A stretch of 64,000 bases of DNA from Streptomyces sp. NBC_01478 (GTDB lineage Bacteria; Actinomycetota; Actinomycetes; Streptomycetales; Streptomycetaceae): NCBI RefSeq assembly GCF_036227225.1, contig NZ_CP109444.1, forward strand, positions 9,777,501 to 9,841,500, in the 5' to 3' direction. A program made the translations under genes and the position numbers. Positions 9,265 through 16,107 of the stretch are shown piece by piece. Every line of letters starts with the position of its first letter. Position 1 is the stretch's first letter. The notes under the pieces were generated by a model. That model was not told the DNA's origin. It did no database searches and worked only from the letters and a program-made list of their open reading frames with translations.

Positions 9265-10095
9265 CTAGTTGGTCCAGTAGGGGTCGAAGACCAGGGTGTC
9301 GGCGCCGGGGACGGTGGTGGCCGCCGACCAGGAGCCGTCGACGACCCGTCCGCCGTCCGGCTGCGCCGCCAACGACAGCCTGGTGAAGATGCGGTAGCGG
9401 TCACCGCGGTAGACGGAGCGGGTGAACTCGACGACCCGGCCCGTCGCGTCCCTGGCCGCCCGTTCGAAGAGCAGGGCCGGGGTGTGCACGGAGACGCCGA
9501 GGAGTTCGGCCTCCCACTCGTCGACCACGGTCGGTTCGATGGTCTGCGCGGCGTCGGTCAGCAGGATCTCGTACCGCCGGCCCAGCAGCCGGTAGAAGGA
9601 GTCGGTCTCCAGGTCGCGGGCGGTCAGCCCCGGGACCAGCGCGTGCGGAACGTGCAGGGTCTCCACACACATCGGGTCGCCGTCCACCGTCCGCAGCCGG
9701 GTGACCCGCAGGATCTGCTCGCTGGGCGCGATGCCCAGCCGGCGGCCGATCCGGGGTCCGGCGGCGACGGTCTTGAAGTCCAGGGTGCGGCTCGCCCAGG
9801 TGCCGTCCACACCGCCGACGCCCAGGCCCTGCGGCTGCCCGGGGGCGCTGCCGCTGAGGTGCTGGGCGACCTTGGCGCGGGCGACGAAGACGCCGCGCCC
9901 GTGCTCCCGCACCAGCAGACCGTCCCGGACGAAGTCGTCGACGACCGCGCGCAGGGTGGGGCGGGAGACCCCGAGCTCCTCGCACAACTGCCGTTCGCCC
10001 GGGAGCGGGCGCCCGGTCCCGGTCTCCTCGATCAGATCGAGGAGGTGGGTGCGGATGCGTTCCCGCTTCTCCCAACGGCTCTCACCGCTGACCAT
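9265..10095 (-). CDS. GntR/HutC-family regulator of the sugar-uptake operon
   Basis: A 276-residue regulator: winged helix-turn-helix in about residues 8-75 (PGERQLCEELGVSRPTLRAV), then a UTRA effector domain with the DasR/HutC-like motifs GRRLGIAP, TIEPTVVDEWEAELLGV and SVYRGDRYRIFTRL. The start is ATG 10095, 9 nt after AAGGAAAG; an in-frame TTG at 10104 would lie directly against that site. It diverges from the binding-protein gene at 10247, with CCAGTGG and ACTGGT words in the gap. It probably represses the operon until a (phospho)sugar binds the UTRA domain. It is clearly paralogous to the GntR regulator at 32491-33330. Confidence 0.92.
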   Translation of the reverse strand: MVSGESRWEKRERIRTHLLDLIEETGTGRPLPGERQLCEELGVSRPTLRAVVDDFVRDGLLVREHGRGVFVARAKVAQHLSGSAPGQPQGLGVGGVDGTWASRTLDFKTVAAGPRIGRRLGIAPSEQILRVTRLRTVDGDPMCVETLHVPHALVPGLTARDLETDSFYRLLGRRYEILLTDAAQTIEPTVVDEWEAELLGVSVHTPALLFERAARDATGRVVEFTRSVYRGDRYRIFTRLSLAAQPDGGRVVDGSWSAATTVPGADTLVFDPYWTN

Positions 10096-10113
10096 TCCTA
10101 CCAACTTTCCTTA

Positions 10114-10133
10114 CCAGTGGCCATCGCCAGTGG
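10114..10133. promoter_or_regulatory. Candidate GntR operator (CCAGTGG direct repeat)
   Basis: CCAGTGG occurs at 10114-10120 and again at 10127-10133, just upstream of the GntR start. The same hexamer core appears as an inverted repeat in front of the paralogous regulator near 32260. This suggests autoregulation. Confidence 0.45.
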
Positions 10134-10203
10134 TCATCTTTCCTGCGGGTTACTTCCGAAATGCTTGCTTGACAGTCCCCAAATAGTGCCCCAACATGTG
10201 CCC

Positions 10204-10220
10204 ACTGGTCAATAAGTGGT
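10204..10220. promoter_or_regulatory. Candidate GntR operator before the uptake operon
   Basis: ACTGGTCAATAAGTGGT lies 27 bp before the binding-protein ATG. A closely similar word, ACTGGTCAAGTGG, sits before the second GntR gene (32444-32456). The AGTGGT/ACTGGT half-sites resemble the dre site known for DasR. Inferred operator. Confidence 0.5.
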
Positions 10221-10246
10221 AAGCAAATTCGCCGGAGGTTCGTTCC

Positions 10247-11632
10247 ATGTCCGAGTCCCGTGGCGGACCCGTCACCCGCACCGCCCCCCGCCCCCGCCGC
10301 ACCGCCCGCCGTACCGTCGCCGCGTCGCTGCTCGCGGTCACGGCGCTGCTGGCCGCAGCATGCACCACCGGCGGCGCCACGTCGAAGGCGGACACCGGCG
10401 CCGACGACACCACCCCGGTCACCCTCACCTTCTGGCACGGTCTCAGCTCCCCGCACGAGATCGCCTCGGTGAACGCCGTACTCGCCAAGTTCCACAAGAA
10501 ATACCCCTACATCACCGTCAAGGCCGTCGCCGCCCAGACCGACGACAAGGTCAACCAGGCCATCCGCGGCGGCACCGCGCCTGACGTGGCGTCCTCGTTC
10601 AACGCCGCGAACGTCGGCGGCTGGTGTTCCAGCGGGGCCTTCCAGGATCTCACCCCGGACATCGAGGCCGACCACGTGGACATGAGCCAGATCCCCAAGG
10701 CCGTCCAGTCGTACACCGCCTTCGGCGGCAAGCGCTGCACGATGCCCTGGCTCGCCGACACCTTCGGCCTGTACTACAACAAGAAGCTCTTCGCCCAGGC
10801 CGGGATAACGTCCCCGCCGAAGACCATGTCCGAACTGGCCGCGGACGCCAAGAAGTTGACCACCTTCAACGCGGACGGCTCGATCAGGACCGCGGGCTTC
10901 ATGCCCTATCTCGGCGCCTACGAGATGCTCACCGAACATCTCGTCCCGAGCTGGGGCGGCAAGTGGCTCACCGCCGACGGGCAGTCCAACGTCGGCGGCG
11001 ACCCCGCCTTCGCCCAGGCGCTCACCTGGCAGAAGAGCCTCGTCGACTGGTTCGGCACGAAGAAGCTGGTCACCTTCAAGGCCGGCATGGGCGACGAGTT
11101 CTCCGCCCAGAACGCTTTCGAGACCGGCAAGTTGGCCATGATGGTCGACGGCGAGTGGCGCAACGCGTTCATCAAGAACGACAAGGCGGACATCGACTAC
11201 GGCACCGTGGCGATGCCGGCCGCCGACGGCAAGTCCCAGCTCTACGGCGCCGGTTACGTCGGCGGCAACGTGATCGGCATGCCGCGCGGCGCCGAACACC
11301 CGGGCGCGGCCTGGAAGTTGATCAAATTCCTCACCACCGACACCGACGCGCTGACCACACTGGCCGACGGCATCGGCAACGTCCCCACCACCACGGCCGC
11401 CCTCGACTCGCCCTCCCTGAGCCTCGCCAAGGACCCGCACTTCGCGCCGTTCCTGGAGGTCTTCAAGAACCCGCTGACCACCACCACACCGGCCAGCGGC
11501 GACGGCGGCGCCTATCTCACCAACTTCGGTCACTTCGTGGAGAAGTGGCAGAGCGGCGGCGTACCCGACCTGAAGGCCGGCCTGGCCGCCGTCGACAAGC
11601 AGAACAACGCCGCGCTCAAGCTGGGTCAGTGA
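10247..11632 (+). CDS. ABC transporter sugar-binding lipoprotein (CsnE-like)
   Basis: A 461-residue extracellular solute-binding protein, family 1. After a twin-arginine-rich leader the lipobox LLAAAC places the lipidated cysteine at residue 39. The mature part has the maltose-binding-type fold landmarks: TFWHGLSSPHE near the start, TMPWLADTFGLYYNKKLF and the late GNVPTTTAAL. GGAGG at 10234-10238 supports ATG 10247. It is the first gene of an operon with two permeases, a GH4 glycosidase and a sugar kinase, so it captures an oligosaccharide at the cell surface. No ATPase gene is present; a shared MsiK-type ATPase elsewhere would be expected. Confidence 0.93.
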   Translation: MSESRGGPVTRTAPRPRRTARRTVAASLLAVTALLAAACTTGGATSKADTGADDTTPVTLTFWHGLSSPHEIASVNAVLAKFHKKYPYITVKAVAAQTDDKVNQAIRGGTAPDVASSFNAANVGGWCSSGAFQDLTPDIEADHVDMSQIPKAVQSYTAFGGKRCTMPWLADTFGLYYNKKLFAQAGITSPPKTMSELAADAKKLTTFNADGSIRTAGFMPYLGAYEMLTEHLVPSWGGKWLTADGQSNVGGDPAFAQALTWQKSLVDWFGTKKLVTFKAGMGDEFSAQNAFETGKLAMMVDGEWRNAFIKNDKADIDYGTVAMPAADGKSQLYGAGYVGGNVIGMPRGAEHPGAAWKLIKFLTTDTDALTTLADGIGNVPTTTAALDSPSLSLAKDPHFAPFLEVFKNPLTTTTPASGDGGAYLTNFGHFVEKWQSGGVPDLKAGLAAVDKQNNAALKLGQ

Positions 11633-11637
11633 CCGTC

Positions 11638-12588
11638 ATGGCCACCCAACTCCAGCTCGCCCCCGCGCCGTTGAGGACCCGCGTCCGCCGCAACCGGCTG
11701 CGCGTCCTGCTCTTCCTCGCCCCCGGCCTGGTCGGCTTCGCCGTCTTCCTGGTCTACCCGCTGGTGATGACGGTCTGGCTGTCCTTCACCAACTCGAACA
11801 TGATCTCCCAGGCGCAGTTCGTGGGGCTCCGCAACTACCGCTACCTGCTCGACGGCGACCCGCTGATCCGGCACGCGATCCGCAACACCGCCTGGCTGGT
11901 GGTGATCATGGTCCCGGCGCAGGTGCTCTTCGCCCTCGGCGTGGCCATGGTCACCGCCCGGCTCAAGGCCGGGGCGAGCGTCTTCCGCACCCTGTTCTAT
12001 CTGCCCGCGCTGGCCCCGCCGGTCGCCGCGACCGTCGCCTTCGTCTGCATGTTCAACCCCAACTCCGGCCCGGTGAACCGGATCCTGGGCCTGCTGGGCA
12101 TCCACGGCCCGCTCTGGTTCAACTCGCCGGACTGGTCCAAACCGGCCCTGACCCTGCTCGCCCTGTGGGGCAGCGGCACGATGATGGTGATCTTCCTGGC
12201 GGCCCTGCTGGAGGTGCCCGCCGAACTGTACGAGGCCGCCGAACTGGACGGCGCCGGCCCCTGGCACCGCTTCCGCTACGTCACCCTGCCGACGATCTCG
12301 CCGGTCGTGCTGTTCGCGACCGTCACCGGAGTCATCGCCGGACTCCAGTACTTCACCCAGGCGATGGTCGCCTCCCAGGTCGCCAACGGCAACATCCAGC
12401 CCGCGCCCGGCTATCCGGACGGCTCCACCCTCACCTTCCCCCAACAGCTCTACATCGCCGGCTTCAACCAGTTCCACGCGGGTTACGCCTGCGCGCTGGC
12501 CGTGGTGCTCTTCGTGGTGGCGATGGCCTTCACGGTCGTCCTGCTCCGCCGCGCCTCCGGCTTCGACATCGAGGAGTCACCGCGATGA
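11638..12588 (+). CDS. Sugar ABC transporter permease (MalF type, CsnF-like)
   Basis: A 316-residue inner-membrane permease with six predicted transmembrane segments. The cytoplasmic EAA loop that contacts the ATPase is EAAELDGAGPWHRFRYVTLP, about residues 200-219. I use ATG 11638, 5 nt after the binding-protein stop; GTG 11629 is in frame and would give a GTGA overlap with that stop. It forms the channel with the MalG-type partner at 12629. Its stop overlaps the ATG of a 15-codon reading frame that itself overlaps the next permease gene. Confidence 0.92.
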   Translation: MATQLQLAPAPLRTRVRRNRLRVLLFLAPGLVGFAVFLVYPLVMTVWLSFTNSNMISQAQFVGLRNYRYLLDGDPLIRHAIRNTAWLVVIMVPAQVLFALGVAMVTARLKAGASVFRTLFYLPALAPPVAATVAFVCMFNPNSGPVNRILGLLGIHGPLWFNSPDWSKPALTLLALWGSGTMMVIFLAALLEVPAELYEAAELDGAGPWHRFRYVTLPTISPVVLFATVTGVIAGLQYFTQAMVASQVANGNIQPAPGYPDGSTLTFPQQLYIAGFNQFHAGYACALAVVLFVVAMAFTVVLLRRASGFDIEESPR

Positions 12589-12632
12589 CGTACGACGCCG
12601 AGATCCTTCGCACCGAGGAGTCGCCGCGATGA
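12585..12632 (+). CDS. 15-codon coupled mini-ORF between the two permease genes
   Basis: ATG 12585 to TGA 12632 reads MTYDAEILRTEESPR. It is joined by ATGA overlaps to the stop of the upstream permease and to the start of the downstream one, and each junction is preceded by GAGGAGTCxCCGCG. The peptide ends in EESPR exactly as the upstream permease does, so the arrangement looks like a short duplication of the gene junction that created a coupling ORF. It may keep ribosomes moving into the second permease gene; the peptide itself need have no function. Confidence 0.5.
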   Translation: MTYDAEILRTEESPR

Positions 12633-13531
12633 CGACGACCTACGCCCCCGCACCCGCCCGGCAGACCCGCGCCGCCTCACCCCACCGGGCCGAACGCGGC
12701 CGGGCCGGCCGCCGCAGGCAACTGATCTGGATCGCCGAACACGCCGTCGCCGTCGGCCTGGCCTGCGCCTTCATCGGCCCGATCGTGTTCATCTTCCTGA
12801 CCTCGGTGATGACCGACGGCCAGTCCCTCACCACCAGCCTGTGGCCCCACCACTGGCAGTGGTCCAACTACCGCACCGTCTTCAGCACCGCGCCGATCGG
12901 CACCTGGCTCGCCAACACGGTGATCTACGCCGTCGCCGCGACCGCCACCACCCTGCTCTCCAGCGTCCCCATCGCGTACGCGCTCGCCCGGCTCCGCTTC
13001 AAGGGCCGCAACACCGCGTTCCTCTGCGTGATCACCATGATGATGCTGCCGCCCCAAGTCCTCGTCATCCCCATGTACTTGATGTGGGCCCGGCTCCATC
13101 TCACCGGCACCATCTGGCCGTTGGTCCTCCCGTCCCTGTTCGGGGACGCCTTTTCGGTGTTCCTGCTGCGCCAGTTCCTGCTCACCGTTCCCGAGGACTA
13201 CCTCAACGCGGCCCGCATCGACGGCTGCGGCGAACTGCGGGTCCTCACCCGGGTGGTGCTCCCGATGATGCGTCCGGCGCTCGTCGCGGTCGGCCTCTTC
13301 TCCTTCTTCAACGCCTGGAACGACTACTACGGCCCGCTCATCTACACCGGCGAGACGCCCGCCCACTGGACCCTGGCCCTGGGCCTGGCGACCTTCAAGA
13401 CCTCCCACGCCGTGCAGTGGAACCTCACCATGGCGGCCACCCTCATCGCGATGGCGCCGGTGATCATCGTCTTCTTCTTCGCGCAAAAGGCCTTCATCGA
13501 GGGCGTCACCCTGACAGGAGTCAAAGGTTGA
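12629..13531 (+). CDS. Sugar ABC transporter permease (MalG type, CsnG-like)
   Basis: A 300-residue permease with six transmembrane segments after a basic N-terminus of about 30 residues. The EAA-type loop appears as NAARIDGCGELRVLTRVVLP, in which the usual E is replaced by N, as in many MalG relatives. The start ATG 12629 overlaps the stop of the 15-codon ORF. The end overlaps the TTG start of the GH4 gene (TTGA), so translation is coupled along the operon. It works with the MalF-type partner to import the substrate delivered by the lipoprotein. Confidence 0.93.
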   Translation: MTTTYAPAPARQTRAASPHRAERGRAGRRRQLIWIAEHAVAVGLACAFIGPIVFIFLTSVMTDGQSLTTSLWPHHWQWSNYRTVFSTAPIGTWLANTVIYAVAATATTLLSSVPIAYALARLRFKGRNTAFLCVITMMMLPPQVLVIPMYLMWARLHLTGTIWPLVLPSLFGDAFSVFLLRQFLLTVPEDYLNAARIDGCGELRVLTRVVLPMMRPALVAVGLFSFFNAWNDYYGPLIYTGETPAHWTLALGLATFKTSHAVQWNLTMAATLIAMAPVIIVFFFAQKAFIEGVTLTGVKG

Positions 13532-14775
13532 AGATCACCGTGGTCGGCGGCGGATCCACGTACACCCCCGAACTGGTCGACGGATTCGCCCGGTTGGGCC
13601 TGCCCGTCACCGAGATCGCCCTGGTCGACCCCGACCCGGACCGGCTCGCGGTCATCGCCCCGTTCGCGCGCCGCATCCTGGCCCGCCAGGGCAGCCCCGC
13701 GAAGATCACCACGACCGCCGACCCGGACGCCGGCATCGACGGTACCGACGCCGTCCTCTTCCAGCTCCGCATCGGCGGCCAGGCCGCCCGGCACGTCGAC
13801 GAGACCCTCCCGCACGCATGCGGCTGCATCGGCCAGGAGACCACCGGCGCAGGCGGGTTGGCCAAGGCACTGCGCACCGTCCCGGTCGTCCTCGACCTCG
13901 CCGAACGGGTCGCCAGGCGCGCCCCGAACGCCTGGATCGTCGACTTCACCAACCCCGTCGGCATCGTCACCCGCGCCCTCCTCGACGCCGGCCACAAGGC
14001 AGTTGGCCTCTGCAACGTCGCCATCGGCTTCCAGCGCACCTTCGCCGACTGGCTCGGCGTCGACCACGAGCGCGTCACCCTGGACCACGTCGGCCTCAAC
14101 CACCTGACCTGGGAACGGGCGGTACGGCTCGACGGCGTGGACGTCCTGCCGCGCCTCCTCGACGAACACGGCCAGGCCCTCGCCGACCGGCTCCGCATGC
14201 CGCTGGACGTGGTCCGCAGGCTGGGCGTCGTGCCCTCCTACTACCTGCGCTACTACTACGCCCACGACGAGGTCCTGCGCGAACAGCTCACCGAACCCTC
14301 CCGCGCCGAACAAGTCGCGGGCATGGAGAGCGACTTGCTGAAGATGTACGCCGACCCGGCCCTGACGGAGAAGCCCGCCCTGCTCGACAGGCGCGGCGGC
14401 GCCTACTACTCCGAGGCCGCCGTGCAGTTGGTGCACGCCCTCACCGCCGACACCGGTGACGTCCGCGTCGCCAACGTCCGCAACGACGGCACCCTGCCCT
14501 TCCTCCCCGACGACGCCGTCATCGAGGTCCCGGCCCGCATCGACGCCCAGGGTGCAACTCCCTTGCCCGTCACGGCCGTAGAGCCGCTGTTCGCCGGACT
14601 CGTCGCCCATGTGACGGCGTACGAGGAACTGGCCCTCGAAGCGGCCCTGCACGGCGGGGTCGACCGGGTCGCGACGGCGTTGCTGGCGCATCCCCTCGTC
14701 GGGCAGGTCTCGGTCGCCGAGGAGTTGGCGGCCCGGCTCGTCGCCGCCAACCGCGAACACCTGTGGTGGGCCTGA
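13528..14775 (+). CDS. GH4 family glycosidase, 6-phospho-beta-glucosidase-like (CsnH-like)
   Basis: A 415-residue cytosolic enzyme of glycoside hydrolase family 4, which uses NAD+ and a divalent metal in an elimination/addition mechanism. The dinucleotide loop VGGGSTYTP (6-14), the GQETTGAGG stretch (102-110), the metal ligands Cys162 (GLCNVAIG) and His192 (GLNHLTW), and a YYYAHDE motif are present. Start TTG 13528 overlaps the preceding stop and has CAGGAG at 13515-13520. Members hydrolyse 6-phospho-beta-glucosides or, in CsnH-type operons, phosphorylated chitosan oligomers. The neighbouring kinase could supply the phosphorylated substrate in the absence of a PTS. Confidence 0.9.
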   Translation: MKITVVGGGSTYTPELVDGFARLGLPVTEIALVDPDPDRLAVIAPFARRILARQGSPAKITTTADPDAGIDGTDAVLFQLRIGGQAARHVDETLPHACGCIGQETTGAGGLAKALRTVPVVLDLAERVARRAPNAWIVDFTNPVGIVTRALLDAGHKAVGLCNVAIGFQRTFADWLGVDHERVTLDHVGLNHLTWERAVRLDGVDVLPRLLDEHGQALADRLRMPLDVVRRLGVVPSYYLRYYYAHDEVLREQLTEPSRAEQVAGMESDLLKMYADPALTEKPALLDRRGGAYYSEAAVQLVHALTADTGDVRVANVRNDGTLPFLPDDAVIEVPARIDAQGATPLPVTAVEPLFAGLVAHVTAYEELALEAALHGGVDRVATALLAHPLVGQVSVAEELAARLVAANREHLWWA

Positions 14776-15755
14776 TGACTTCAGGTCTGCTGCTCGCCGT
14801 CGACGGCGGCAACTCCAAGACCGACGTGGCCCTACTGAGGACGGACGGCACGATCCTGGGCCGCGCCCGGGGCGGCGGCTTCCGCCCGCAGGCCGTGGGT
14901 GTCGACGCGGCGATGGACGTCCTGGCCGCGCTGCGCGCCGAGGCGATGGCCGCGGCGGGCGTGGGCTCCGACGTCGAGGTGGACGGCATCACGGCTTTCC
15001 TCGCCGGGGCCGATCTGCCGTACGAAGTCACGGCGTTGCGGGAGGCCGTCGGCGCCCGCCGCTGGGCGGTCACGCAGCGGGTCGACAACGACTCCTACGC
15101 CGTCCTGCGCGCCGGAGCCAGCCGGCCCTGGGGCGTCGGCGTGGTCTGCGGCACCGGCATCAACTGCGTCGGCGTCGCCCCCGACGGCCGCACCACCGGC
15201 TTCGCCGCGCTGGGCCGGATCTCGGGGGACTGGGGCGGCGGCATCGACGTCGGCACGTCGGCGCTGTGGCACGCGGCGCGCGCGGAGGACGGCCGGGGCC
15301 CGCGAACCGCCCTTCGTACGGCGGTGATCGACCACTTCGGCCTTCCCGCGGTCGCCGACGTCACCGCCGCCCTGCACAGCGGCGACCTCCCCGCACTGCG
15401 CCTCAGCGAACTCTGCCCGGCGGTCTTCACCGCCCGCGACGAGGGCGACGAGATCGCCGGCGAACTGGTCGAACGCCTCGCGGCGGAGATCGCGAGAATG
15501 GCCCTGACCGTCCTGTGCCGCCTCCAGCTCGCCACCGCCCCGGACCCCGAAGTGGTCCTCGGCGGCAGCGTGTTGGCCGCCGGCCACCGGGCCCTCCTCG
15601 ACGACGTCGAACGCAGACTCGGCGACGCCGTACCGGGCGTCCGCCCGGTAGTGTGCACTCAACCGCCGTTGCTCGGCGCCGCGTTGGCGGCCCTGGACCT
15701 CCACCCACGAGCGGACCCAGGGGCGGAGGCCCGGCTGCGCGCCGGGTTCCAGTGA
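14775..15755 (+). CDS. BadF/BadG-type sugar kinase (GlcNAc/GlcN kinase-like, CsnK-like)
   Basis: A 326-residue ASKHA-fold ATPase: phosphate 1 loop LLAVDGGNSKTD at residues 5-16, VCGTGINCVG as phosphate 2 and VLGGSVLAAG as the adenosine motif. N-acetylglucosamine kinases belong here. ATG 14775 shares its A with the GH4 stop (TGATG). It is the last gene of the uptake operon and most simply phosphorylates the imported amino sugar or its oligomer so that the GH4 enzyme can act. I recognise the gene order as the csn module, but direct proof of substrate is lacking. Confidence 0.88.
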   Translation: MTSGLLLAVDGGNSKTDVALLRTDGTILGRARGGGFRPQAVGVDAAMDVLAALRAEAMAAAGVGSDVEVDGITAFLAGADLPYEVTALREAVGARRWAVTQRVDNDSYAVLRAGASRPWGVGVVCGTGINCVGVAPDGRTTGFAALGRISGDWGGGIDVGTSALWHAARAEDGRGPRTALRTAVIDHFGLPAVADVTAALHSGDLPALRLSELCPAVFTARDEGDEIAGELVERLAAEIARMALTVLCRLQLATAPDPEVVLGGSVLAAGHRALLDDVERRLGDAVPGVRPVVCTQPPLLGAALAALDLHPRADPGAEARLRAGFQ

Positions 15756-15875
15756 TCCGCTGTGCGGGCGGCCGCCGCGGGTCTCGTCGTAGCGGCCGTC
15801 GGCGGTCAACTCCTGGTGCAGGAAGCCGTTCCTGTCGATCCAGACGTCGACGCGCGGGCTGCCGGTGAGGTCCTG
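15755..15875 (-). pseudogene. Truncated Atu4866-domain remnant
   Basis: Reading the minus strand from about 15851 gives VDVWIDRNGFLHQEL followed by GRYDETRGGR, which aligns with MWVTADGHIRQEL and GRYDEARG of the intact gene at 4740. There is no start in frame, no match to the second half of the domain, and the similarity stops where the kinase gene begins. A broken relict is the best reading. Confidence 0.6.
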
Positions 15876-16107
15876 GGCGGCCGGGGGCGTCCGTGCCGGA
15901 CCAGAGCACCGGCCGGCCGTCCGCCACGAGGTCCGACACCCACCAGCAGGGCGCCGACGAGCAGGACGTCGGCGCCGCGCAGGGTTCCGTGTGGGTGGTG
16001 CTCTTCGCCTGCTCCTGGAGTGGGTGGCTGCTGCACGGCGGCCTGGTCGCGTCCGAGGAACGCAACCAGGCCGCCGTCACCCCCGGAGTCCCGCACCCGC
16101 CCTGCGC
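15756..16107. other. Intergenic region of 352 bp with relict
   Basis: Apart from the Atu4866 fragment at its left end, I see no gene here. Short open frames on both strands lack ribosome sites and family motifs. The stretch WWVSDLVADGRPVLW on the minus strand (about 15890-15950) looks codon-like and may be the frameshifted upstream part of the same relict. Confidence 0.5.

Noticed and set aside
15427..16080. A 217-codon minus-strand gene between the kinase and GH76
   Set aside because: Most of it is antisense to the kinase gene and it lacks a ribosome site; only short codon-like stretches near 15890-15950 remain, treated as part of a relict.
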